Origin: Eutrophocola sp964490145
GTDB lineage: Bacteria > Pseudomonadota > Gammaproteobacteria > Pseudomonadales > Pseudohongiellaceae
Direction of reading: 5' to 3'
Length of the DNA stretch: 36,531 nucleotides
NCBI GenBank assembly: GCA_964490145.1
Contig: CAZBBS010000024.1
Location: 1 to 36,531 of the forward strand
Shown: positions 8,590 to 15,443 of the stretch, one piece after another
Position numbering within the stretch: position 1 is the stretch's first letter
How the letters are laid out: every line of letters begins with the position of its first letter
The notes under the pieces: model-generated
Told to the model about the DNA's origin: nothing
Databases searched by the model: none
Seen by the model: the letters and a program-made list of their open reading frames with translations, nothing else
Made by a program: the position numbers and the translations under genes

Positions 8590-9138
8590 ATGGCAGAGAA
8601 ACCATCACACAGCGACGCCATCCAGGCCATGCTCGACAGGCTTGGGATTCCGGTAGCCTATACGGAGAGCTGTGGCATGGCATATCAGCCTGATTGCATG
8701 GATCTGGTGGAGACAGAGCCGGATGTCTTTGGCCGACAGCCTTACATGGACAGAACGGCACATACCGCCTGGTTGGCCATGCAGAAAAAGGCTGGTGAGG
8801 CAGGTATCACTCTGCAGATTGTGTCCGCATTCCGCAGTGCAGACTATCAATGCGGCCTTTTGCAGGCCAAACTGGATAAAGGGCAGCATATCAGTGATAT
8901 TCTGAAAGTGAATGCTGCGCCTGGTTACAGTGAGCATCACAGCGGTTGTGCACTGGACCTGACCACACCGGGTTATTCTCCTCTGGAAGAGGACTTTGAA
9001 AACAGTCCAGCCTTTGCCTGGCTGACTCAGCATGCCAGTGAATTTGATTTTCAGTTGAGTTTTCCACGGGATAACACGGCAGGCATTTGCTACGAACCCT
9101 GGCATTGGTGCTATCGGAAACAAATTGAAAAAAATTGA
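8590..9138 (+). CDS. VanY/LdcB-family D-alanyl-D-alanine (or L,D-) carboxypeptidase
   Basis: A zinc peptidase of the peptidase M15 VanY/LdcB group, which trims D-Ala from peptidoglycan stem peptides. The 182-residue chain has the zinc-site motifs in order: SAFRS (79-83) before the core, SxHxxGxAxD as SEHHSGCALD (H116 and D123), and EPWHW (general base Glu169, zinc His172). No signal peptide or membrane anchor is visible at the N-terminus, so a cytoplasmic role in muropeptide recycling, as for LD-carboxypeptidases, is as likely as a periplasmic one. AAGGGAAGTGAC precedes the ATG. It reads away from fabY and is the only gene of its unit. Confidence 0.83.
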   Translation: MAEKPSHSDAIQAMLDRLGIPVAYTESCGMAYQPDCMDLVETEPDVFGRQPYMDRTAHTAWLAMQKKAGEAGITLQIVSAFRSADYQCGLLQAKLDKGQHISDILKVNAAPGYSEHHSGCALDLTTPGYSPLEEDFENSPAFAWLTQHASEFDFQLSFPRDNTAGICYEPWHWCYRKQIEKN

Positions 9139-9482
9139 ACCGCGGTAATTTTTCGGGGTCAATTAAAGAGAATGGGGAAGAAAGCGAAAAGCTAAATTTC
9201 ACTAATTCAAGCATGGCTTTTTGGTGATGACAAGCAAAACCGGAAAGTTCATATCTACCTCCGGGAGTAAATCAATAGGGCCTGTTTTTCGGCCTTGAAT
9301 TTCGTTGACAGCACCCCCAGTGAGAGTAGTATGCAAAAGGCAGCCGAAATTATTTCAAGGAGGAATCACCGAGCTGCTGAAACTAAATTGTGTGATGTTG
9401 CCGCCAGTGTGCATGAACATTTTAGTCCCTGTACCTACTGTGCATTCCATCACGCAACGAAAAGCGTTTAGGAGGCGCATGT
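9139..9482 (+). other. 344-base gap with a candidate promoter for the hibernation factor gene
   Basis: This gap has no coding sequence I can support. TTGACA at 9305-9310, with TAGTAT at 9327-9332 and a 16-base spacer, is a plausible sigma-70 promoter reading toward the HPF-like gene, leaving a leader of about 140 bases. GGAGG at 9471-9475 is the ribosome binding site. The first ATG after it (9479) opens only a five-codon frame, MYDK then stop, overlapping the true start at 9483. Confidence 0.4.
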
Positions 9483-9881
9483 ATGATAAGTGATACACAA
9501 GTAGTATTCAGAGGTATTGACCACTCCCAAGCCGTAGAAGATGCGGTGCACAAAAGAGCAGAGAAGCTGGAGCGATTCAGCGATCAAATCCAAAGCCTGC
9601 GAGTCACGCTCGACACTCCCCACAACAACCATCATAAAGGCAAGGTATACCATGTGGGTGTAGAGGCTTTTCTACCCAATCACGATATCGTGGTGAATCA
9701 CGAACAGCACGATAAGCATTCCCATGAGGACATATACGTAGCCATTCGTGACACGTTTGATGCTGTCGAGAGACAGATCAAGGAATTCTATGACAAGCAG
9801 CGACGGCAAAGTCGAGCCAACGGAAAGCTGGCAGAAGTTGCTGAAACCGTGACTGTTGATGAGGTGGCTGCGAGCCAGTAA
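9483..9881 (+). CDS. HPF/RaiA-family ribosome hibernation factor
   Basis: A 132-residue protein of the HPF/RaiA (sigma-54 modulation protein) family, which binds the 30S decoding region and inactivates or protects ribosomes in stationary phase or stress. The single domain spans about residues 1-105, with the pattern VVFRGIDHSQAVEDAVHKRAEKLERF and a late helix containing DIYVAIRDTFDAVERQIK. The long C-terminal dimerisation domain of long HPF is absent, and a short charged tail follows. The start ATG lies 7 bases after GGAGG. The gene is not linked to rpoN or ptsN as in enterobacteria. It is a single-gene unit closed by a strong terminator. Confidence 0.82.
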   Translation: MISDTQVVFRGIDHSQAVEDAVHKRAEKLERFSDQIQSLRVTLDTPHNNHHKGKVYHVGVEAFLPNHDIVVNHEQHDKHSHEDIYVAIRDTFDAVERQIKEFYDKQRRQSRANGKLAEVAETVTVDEVAASQ

Positions 9882-9911
9882 CTCGACAGAGACAATCATT
9901 TTTAATTGAGG

Positions 9912-9942
9912 AAAAACACGGGCTGCAGGCCCGTGTTTTTTT
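9912..9942. terminator. Bidirectional intrinsic terminator
   Basis: AAAACACGGGC and GCCCGTGTTTT form a perfect 11-bp stem around a 5-nt loop (TGCAG), with a T-run on the plus strand and an A-run on the other side. It should stop both the HPF-like transcript (plus) and the dinB-greB-regulator operon (minus), which converge here. Confidence 0.9.
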
Positions 9943-9957
9943 ATGCGTGAAAAAAAC

Positions 9958-10947
9958 TCAGGTGTTTACCTCGAACAGTTTTTTTCTCACCAGGTTGCGA
10001 TACTCCCTGGGTGTGACATCCATCGCTTTGCGGAAAAGGGCGGAAAAATAACTGTTGTCGGGATAACCCACACTGAAGGCCACTTCAGCGACACTCAGGT
10101 TGCTGGTCTTGAGCAGTTCCTGGGCATTTTCGATGCGAATCTGCTGCAGGTACTGCATGGGTGATTTGCCGGTGGCCTGTTTGAACCGCCGGTTGAGCGA
10201 ACGCATACTGATGTCGAATTTTTCCGTCAGCTGCTCCAGGGTGATTTCCTCGTTATAGCGACTGTGCATCCATTCCTGTATTTCGATGATGTGTTCATCG
10301 TCATGGTAATTCTGGGGTGAATTCTTCAGGAAACTGGAGGTATAGGAGCGTTTGATCTCATGGGTGAAATGCCTGGATACCTGGTCAGCGACTCTTGGTG
10401 AGAAATAATCCTCGATAAAATGCAGCATGACATCGCGTACGGAATTAACACTGCCTGCGCAAAAAATATTGCCGGCCTTGGTGATAAAACGGTCACGCTG
10501 CAACAGGACGTCGGGATAGGTTTTGCTGAACTGATCAAAATAATACCAGTGCGTGGTGGCTACCTTGTTGTTGAGCAGGCCGGCTTCGGCAGGGAAATAA
10601 CTGCCGGTACCCACGGCGCAGATAATCATGTCGCCACCATGCTTTTCGATGAGCCATTGCGTGAGTTCATTGTTCTGACGAACTATCCCCAGCGGATTGC
10701 CCCAGAGCGCGGGGAGAATGACCATGTCCGTGTGTTCGATATCCGCCAGGCGCCTGTTGCAGACCAGTTCCAGGCCAGCATTCAGGGAAATATTGCCCCC
10801 ATCAAGACTGACCAGCTGCATGGACAGTTTGCCGCTGCGCGGGTTGTCGATGCGATTGATCAGATCGGCAGCGTTGAGCATCTCTATGGGGATGGTGATG
10901 CTGGTGCCCAGCACCCGCTTGTAGCCGACGATGGTGACCTTCAGCAT
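9958..10947 (-). CDS. GlxA-type transcriptional regulator (DJ-1/PfpI plus AraC HTH)
   Basis: A 329-residue transcription regulator. Residues 1 to about 185 form a DJ-1/PfpI-like amidotransferase-fold domain (start MLKVTIVGYKRV, later ICAVGTGSYFPAEAGLL, where Gly-Thr stands at the usual nucleophile-elbow Cys, so it is probably a non-catalytic sensor). Residues about 225-325 form an AraC helix-turn-helix pair, with the signature NLSVAEVAFSVGYPDNSYFSALFRK. Its start codon overlaps the stop of the greB-like gene (TGATG), so it is translationally coupled as the third gene of a dinB-greB operon. Targets are unknown. Confidence 0.85.
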   Translation of the reverse strand: MLKVTIVGYKRVLGTSITIPIEMLNAADLINRIDNPRSGKLSMQLVSLDGGNISLNAGLELVCNRRLADIEHTDMVILPALWGNPLGIVRQNNELTQWLIEKHGGDMIICAVGTGSYFPAEAGLLNNKVATTHWYYFDQFSKTYPDVLLQRDRFITKAGNIFCAGSVNSVRDVMLHFIEDYFSPRVADQVSRHFTHEIKRSYTSSFLKNSPQNYHDDEHIIEIQEWMHSRYNEEITLEQLTEKFDISMRSLNRRFKQATGKSPMQYLQQIRIENAQELLKTSNLSVAEVAFSVGYPDNSYFSALFRKAMDVTPREYRNLVRKKLFEVNT

Positions 10948-11459
10948 CAGTCTGCGCTCCCCTGGGGATAGTCGATGGCGGTGATTTCATAGCGGCGTTC
11001 ACCGGCTGGTGTTTCAATGGTGACTTCATCATCCAGGTTCTTGCCCAGCAGGGCTCGGCCCAGGACGGAATCAATGCTGATGTACTGTTTGGCGGGGTCG
11101 ATTTCATCGGGTCCCACCAGCCGGTAACGGACGGTTTCTCCATCATCCCGATAGAGTTCGACCAGGGCGCCAAAATACACCTTGCCGGTATCCGTAGGCA
11201 GTTGGTCGACGACATTCAGCACTTCCAGTCGTTTGCGCAGGTAACGCACACGGCGGTCGATTTCTCTGAGGCGTTTCTTGCCGTAGATGTATTCGGCATT
11301 CTCTGACCGATCGCCCAGGGCCGCGGCTGCTGAAACCTGGCGGGTAACCTCGGGGCGCTCCTCTTTCCACAGGTAACGCAGCTCTTCCTTCAGGGCCTTT
11401 TCCCCCTCGGGTGTGATGTAGGCTGACATGGGTTTTGCTGGAGGTCGATACCGGGACAT
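10947..11459 (-). CDS. greB: Transcription elongation factor GreB
   Basis: A 170-residue Gre factor that rescues backtracked RNA polymerase by inserting its coiled coil in the secondary channel and stimulating transcript cleavage. The N-terminal coiled coil carries the tip acidic pair in LGDRSENAEYIYGKKR, and the C-terminal FKBP-like domain ends with AGERRYEITAIDYP. The GreB type is indicated by YIYGKKRLREIDRRVRYL. The start at 11459 (MSRYRPPAKP) is chosen because CAGGAAACCC precedes it; an in-frame ATG 39 bases upstream would overlap dinB. The gap to dinB is 10 bases, and its stop overlaps the regulator start. Confidence 0.92.
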   Translation of the reverse strand: MSRYRPPAKPMSAYITPEGEKALKEELRYLWKEERPEVTRQVSAAAALGDRSENAEYIYGKKRLREIDRRVRYLRKRLEVLNVVDQLPTDTGKVYFGALVELYRDDGETVRYRLVGPDEIDPAKQYISIDSVLGRALLGKNLDDEVTIETPAGERRYEITAIDYPQGSAD

Positions 11460-11469
11460 GGGTTTCCTG

Positions 11470-12534
11470 TTACTGGTCGCGCCTGAAGCGCAATTCAAGC
11501 TGAGTATACAACGGGGCTTCCTTCATTCTCACACCCAGTCCCAAGAGACGGACCGGTTTGTTGCCCCGCTCAAAACCGGTTTTGCACAAGGTTCTGAAGG
11601 TGTCGATGTCCAGTGTGTTACCGGTTTGTTCTACGGTGGTGGAGACAAAGTCATTGAACTTGATCTTCACAAACTGTTTGCCGATGGTGACTTTCTTCCT
11701 GGACTTGTCGATACGCCGCTGCAATTCATCCATCAGCTCAGGCAGGGTGGACAGGCAGTTGTCCAGGCTGGGCAAGTCCTCGGCAAAGGTGTGTTCGACA
11801 CTGATGGATTTGCGGCGGCTCTCGGTTTGCACGGGACGTTCATCAATTCCCCGGCACAGGGTGTACAGGGTATCCCCAAAGCTGCCGAACATGTCAATCA
11901 GATCCGTTTTGGGGAAGTTCTGTAAATCACCGCAGGTTTCGATGCCCAGCAATTCCATTTTTCTGGCGGTGACCTTGCCTACGCCGTAGAGCTTGCGAAC
12001 GGGCAGGGACGGCATGAAGCTCTCCACCTCATCGGGTGTGATCACAAACTGGCCGTCCGGTTTGTTCCAGTCGCTGGCAATCTTGGCCAGGAACTTGTTT
12101 GGGGCAATGCCGGCTGACAGGGTAATCCGGATTTCCGCGCGCACCCGGTCCCGGATTTCCCGGGCGATCAGGGTGGCACTGCCCCGGCATTTTCGGGTAT
12201 CGGAAACATCCAGGAAGGCCTCATCCAGTGACAAAGGTTCAATGCGATCCGTGTAGTCCCTGAAGATGGCATGCATCTGCTGTGAGGCCTGCCGGTATTT
12301 TTCCATGTTGCCGGGAATGATGATCAGGTCGCGGCATTTGCGTTTGGCCGTGGCCGAGGCCATGGCAGAGTGCACACCGTATTTACGGGCTTCGTAGTTG
12401 CAGGTGGCGATCACGCCGCGACGCTCTTCCGAACCGCCGACAGCAACCGGCAGGCCGGCCAGGGCGGGGTCGTCACGGATTTCGATGGCGGCAAAAAAAC
12501 AGTCGCAATCGCAGTGAATAATCTTGCGGGTCAT
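11470..12534 (-). CDS. dinB: DNA polymerase IV (Y-family translesion polymerase)
   Basis: A 354-residue DinB. The catalytic acidic residues are in place: Asp9 in HCDCDCFFAAIE and the DE pair in LSLDEAFLDVS (about 104-105). Helix-hairpin-helix and little-finger domains follow (LYGVGKVTARKMELLGI, then VKIKFNDFVSTTVEQT). The chain ends QLELRFRRDQ, with no clear beta-clamp-binding QLxLF; QLELRF is the nearest match. It is first in a three-gene minus-strand operon with greB and a GlxA-type regulator. TATACT lies only about 9 bases before the ATG, hinting at a very short leader. No LexA box (CTGT-N8-ACAG) was found upstream. Confidence 0.93.
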   Translation of the reverse strand: MTRKIIHCDCDCFFAAIEIRDDPALAGLPVAVGGSEERRGVIATCNYEARKYGVHSAMASATAKRKCRDLIIIPGNMEKYRQASQQMHAIFRDYTDRIEPLSLDEAFLDVSDTRKCRGSATLIAREIRDRVRAEIRITLSAGIAPNKFLAKIASDWNKPDGQFVITPDEVESFMPSLPVRKLYGVGKVTARKMELLGIETCGDLQNFPKTDLIDMFGSFGDTLYTLCRGIDERPVQTESRRKSISVEHTFAEDLPSLDNCLSTLPELMDELQRRIDKSRKKVTIGKQFVKIKFNDFVSTTVEQTGNTLDIDTFRTLCKTGFERGNKPVRLLGLGVRMKEAPLYTQLELRFRRDQ

Positions 12535-12617
12535 GGCGGCCTAGTATACCGGGAATCCATTCGGTGGAGGGGTTCTCATACTGTTCAGGCTTTACCGACC
12601 TGGTGTATTCTTGCGCC

Positions 12618-12872
12618 ATGCCTATCTATGAATACAAGTGCCGGTCCTGTGGCAAACTGTTTGAGAAAATCGTCAAGCTGAACGAGTCCCCGAATTGTCC
12701 CGGTTGTGACAGTAATGACCTGGAAAAACAGTTCACCGTGGCGTCAGTCAGCACAACCCGCAGTCGCGACAAGTCCTTCCAGAAAGCCCGGGCCCGGGCC
12801 AATGCCACCAAGAAAGAGCAGGATCACGCTCACGCGGAATATATCCGCAAACATCATGAGGATCATCATTGA
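12618..12872 (+). CDS. FmdB-type zinc-ribbon protein
   Basis: An 84-residue protein with an N-terminal zinc ribbon, MPIYEYKCRSCGKLFE followed by CPGC, so CxxC (residues 8 and 11) and CxxC (about 29 and 32) can hold one zinc. A Lys/Arg-rich middle and a His/Asp-rich tail (HHEDHH) follow. This matches the FmdB/CxxC_CxxC_SSSS family, small regulatory-like proteins of unknown function, often found near aspartyl-tRNA synthetase in other genomes but not here. The start is chosen at the conserved MPIYEY; upstream codons in frame do not match the family. Confidence 0.85.
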   Translation: MPIYEYKCRSCGKLFEKIVKLNESPNCPGCDSNDLEKQFTVASVSTTRSRDKSFQKARARANATKKEQDHAHAEYIRKHHEDHH

Positions 12873-13007
12873 TTCCACGGTTTTTTGTGATCGGATGTCA
12901 TCCATAACTGCCGGTATTTTCAGAGAATTTGATGTAAAGTAAGTCCCTTTGTTGGTGTTGGTTTAACATCCCTCCGAATACCCAAGATCAGGCAGTTGAA
13001 TTACCCG

Positions 13008-13502
13008 ATGTCTTCCGGTTCCAGAATCCTTTTCCTGTGCCTTGTCCCTGCCCTGTTACTGGGCAATTCGGTTGCCAGAGGGCAGGATGATTACCAGCTC
13101 GGGCTGGGGTACAAGGTTAATGACGGTCTGACTGTCGGCGGTTATTTCTCCACGGAATATGCCACAGGCGAGAATGTGGAAGAGTTCGTGGTCGATGACC
13201 TGGCACTGCTGGCCTATGGCTCCATCACGGAAAAATTTTCCTTTCTGGCTGAACTGGAGTCCGTCAATTTCCTGAAGCATGATTTCGATACCGGTGATAC
13301 CAGTACCGATATCCCGCCAGCCATCGAAAGGCTGTACGGCGATTTTTCCTTTTCCGACCACCTGAAAGTCCGCTTCGGCAAGCAGATTCGGTTAATATTC
13401 AGCCCTATCCGCGACCTGAACAAGCGGCTATATTGCATGACAGGTCAGGTCGGTTCAGTCTTGTTGGATAAGACAGGAGTGACAAGACTTTTCGTTCAGT
13501 AA
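13008..13502 (+). pseudogene. Porin-like outer-membrane protein, 3'-truncated
   Basis: The N-terminus has a signal peptide (hydrophobic RILFLCLVPALLLG, cut near ARG-QDD). Strands follow in the style of phosphate-selective-porin-like proteins, ending LYGDFSFSDHLKVRFGKQI at about 13390. Full-length relatives would continue for some 200-300 residues. Here the frame instead runs through about 36 residues with no barrel character (rich in Arg, Leu and Val) to a stop at 13502, only 15 bases before the next gene. No other frame downstream resumes the barrel, so the 3' end looks deleted rather than frameshifted. The ATG at 13008 is preferred; a TTG at 12996 is in frame. Confidence 0.6.
13457..13489. 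promoter_or_regulatory. 8-bp dyad upstream of the thioredoxin-DUF4266-DUF3570-ApbE genes
   Basis: AGTCTTGT (13457-13464) and ACAAGACT (13482-13489) form a perfect inverted repeat with a 17-nt spacer, in the foreign-looking stretch between the porin remnant and the TlpA-like gene. It may be an operator or a leader hairpin. No T-run follows, so a terminator is unlikely. Confidence 0.3.
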
Positions 13503-13517
13503 TGCAAGGAAGGTCAC

Positions 13518-14027
13518 ATGAAAACGTTTCAGGTCATGATAATGTCAGCATTTCTAGGAGGTTGGTTGCCCCTTGCCCTTGGGGCAGATGCTGGTGACCA
13601 GGCACCCGGTTTTGACTTGCCGCTGCTCCAGCACGATGAACAGGCTGCCCTGTCTGATTACACGGGAAAGATACTGTACGTGGATTTCTGGGCATCATGG
13701 TGTCCACCCTGCCTGGTATCCATGCCAATCATGAATGACCTGCGCAACAAATTGCAGCAACAGGGAATAGATTTTGAGGTTTTGGCGGTCAACGTGGATA
13801 GTGATCCTGAAGACGGGATAGATTTTTTACTGGATGCACCTGTGGACTTCGTGGTGCTATCCGATCCGGCAGGCGGGACTCCAGCGCTTTATGGCGTCAA
13901 GGGTATGCCAACATCCTACCTGGTCGACCAGCAGGGCAATATTGTCATGAAGCATGAAGGGTTCAAACGCCGTGATGTCGATATGATAGAGGCCCGCATT
14001 CTGGCATTAGCCGGGCAGGGGAATTGA
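13518..14027 (+). CDS. TlpA/ResA-like periplasmic thioredoxin
   Basis: A 169-residue secreted thiol-disulfide oxidoreductase. A signal peptide (about 1-23, ending LALGADA) precedes a thioredoxin fold with the active site WASWCPPC (about residues 60-67) and the cis-Pro segment GMPTSYLVD (about 136). The CPPC motif and the DQAPGFDLPLL opening match the TlpA/ResA family, which usually reduces protein disulfides in the periplasm. AAGGAAGGTCAC precedes the ATG. The next gene begins 4 bases after the stop and encodes a lipoprotein with a C-terminal CGC motif, an obvious candidate partner. First complete gene of the four-gene cluster. Confidence 0.88.
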   Translation: MKTFQVMIMSAFLGGWLPLALGADAGDQAPGFDLPLLQHDEQAALSDYTGKILYVDFWASWCPPCLVSMPIMNDLRNKLQQQGIDFEVLAVNVDSDPEDGIDFLLDAPVDFVVLSDPAGGTPALYGVKGMPTSYLVDQQGNIVMKHEGFKRRDVDMIEARILALAGQGN

Positions 14028-14031
14028 TACC

Positions 14032-14262
14032 ATGACCATATCCATCAAAACCATCGTGTATATTGCCTTATCAGCGGGCTTTGCCATGCTTGTCAGTGGC
14101 TGTCAGCCGGTCCAGGCCTGGGAACGTGGGGTGCTGGCCAAACCGGAGATGGCTATTGATCCTGACCCTCTTGAGACCACATTGAACAACCATATCTATT
14201 TCAGTAAGGAAGCGTCCAACGGTGGGCACAGTGCCACCGGCGGCGGTTGCGGCTGTAACTGA
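14032..14262 (+). CDS. DUF4266 lipoprotein with C-terminal GGGCGCN
   Basis: A 76-residue lipoprotein. The signal region (residues 1-23) ends in the lipobox VSGC, so Cys24 should be lipidated. The mature part has the DUF4266 core QAWERGVLAKPEM (28-40), an acidic linker, then a Gly-rich tail ending GGGCGCN with Cys73 and Cys75. This family habitually sits beside DUF3570 and ApbE genes. No function is established to my knowledge. The two tail cysteines could be a redox, metal or cofactor site, possibly served by the adjacent thioredoxin. It starts 4 bases after the TlpA-like stop, and DUF3570 follows after 19 bases. Confidence 0.82.
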   Translation: MTISIKTIVYIALSAGFAMLVSGCQPVQAWERGVLAKPEMAIDPDPLETTLNNHIYFSKEASNGGHSATGGGCGCN

Positions 14263-14281
14263 ACAGGAATCCCTGAACACC

Positions 14282-15430
14282 ATGAAGTCCAGATCTCTGC
14301 TCGCCCTGACGGCTTCTGCCATGGCATTGCCAGGTCTTGTACCCGCGGTAAAGGCTGACACGCCCCCAACAGATACCAGCCTGTCTTACCGGATTTCCAG
14401 TTATGAAGAGGATGACCTGCCAAGGGAATACCTGCTGGCTGGCAGTCGTGAACGTTACGACATCACCATACACCAGTTCCAGGTGGTCACCCCGGTAGGG
14501 GAAAACTATGGTCTGACCTTCAATACCAGCTATGAGTCCATGAGCGGTGCCTCACCCTGGTATGCCGTGGCCCCTTTTGATGGTGAACAGAGTATTGTCA
14601 TGAGTGGTGCCACCATTCATGAAGAACGTCGTGACTATAACCTGGGACTGCGCCGTTATCTGAACAATGGCAGTGTGGGTGTCAATGTCGGCGCATCCGA
14701 TGAGAATGACTATGAGTCCTGGAATGGCGGGATTGATATGGAGCGCCATTTCAATAATGACCTGACCACACTAGCTGGCGGTTTCAGTTATTCATCGGAT
14801 GATATCAACCCTTCCGACGCCGCCCTGTTCAACAGGGTTACAGATGAAAACAAGCATACGAGTTCTGCCTTTTTTTCCGTGAGCCAGATAATCGACAGGA
14901 ACAGTCTGTTCCAGTCGTCCCTGAACGTGACCCGGCACAGCGGCTACCTGACAGATCCCTACAAACTGGGAGATGCCAGACCTGACTCCCGTACCCAGAT
15001 TGCCTGGTCCAATGCCTACCGGCGTTATCTGACCAACCTGGATGCTGCCCTGCATCTGGATGCCAGGCTGTACGATGATAATTTCGGCATCAATTCACTG
15101 ACACTGGATGTCTCCTGGCACCAGAATGTCGGCGACACCTGGCAGGTGATTCCCCGGATACGCTATTACAGTCAGTCGCAAGCCGGCTTCTTTACGCCGG
15201 TGAATGATTTTTCCCTGGGCGGTGTATTTAACTCCAGCGATTACCGGCTGTCAGCCTATGGTGCCCTCAGCGGCGGTCTCCAGGTGCAGACCACCCTGGA
15301 TGATTTCACCGTGTCCTTTGCCCTTGAACGCTATGTCACGGATGACAGTTATTCCCTGTTCGGCGGTGAAACCAGTCCGGCTATTGTCAATTTCACCCGC
15401 ATGAGTCTGGGCCTGGGCTATCGTTTCTGA
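14282..15430 (+). CDS. DUF3570 outer-membrane beta-barrel protein with SGAS and SGAT motifs
   Basis: A 382-residue secreted barrel protein. The start at 14282 (MKSRSLLAL) gives a clean signal peptide cut near VKA-DTPP; an in-frame upstream GTG overlaps the DUF4266 gene and is rejected. The mature protein consists of amphipathic beta-strands and ends LGLGYRF, with a C-terminal Phe as expected for Bam substrates. Near the N-terminus are SGAS (residues 88-91, with Glu three before) and SGAT (108-111). These resemble the D-x-x-S/T-G-A-T/S acceptor motif that ApbE flavinylates, and an ApbE gene follows 13 bases later. Whether these residues carry FMN is inference. In this family they might be structural turns instead. 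Confidence 0.82.
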   Translation: MKSRSLLALTASAMALPGLVPAVKADTPPTDTSLSYRISSYEEDDLPREYLLAGSRERYDITIHQFQVVTPVGENYGLTFNTSYESMSGASPWYAVAPFDGEQSIVMSGATIHEERRDYNLGLRRYLNNGSVGVNVGASDENDYESWNGGIDMERHFNNDLTTLAGGFSYSSDDINPSDAALFNRVTDENKHTSSAFFSVSQIIDRNSLFQSSLNVTRHSGYLTDPYKLGDARPDSRTQIAWSNAYRRYLTNLDAALHLDARLYDDNFGINSLTLDVSWHQNVGDTWQVIPRIRYYSQSQAGFFTPVNDFSLGGVFNSSDYRLSAYGALSGGLQVQTTLDDFTVSFALERYVTDDSYSLFGGETSPAIVNFTRMSLGLGYRF

Positions 15431-15443
15431 GACGATCCCGGCC

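Noticed and set aside
12535..12617. LexA box upstream of dinB (CTGTTCAGG near 12580)
   Set aside because: The second half site ACAG is not at the required distance.
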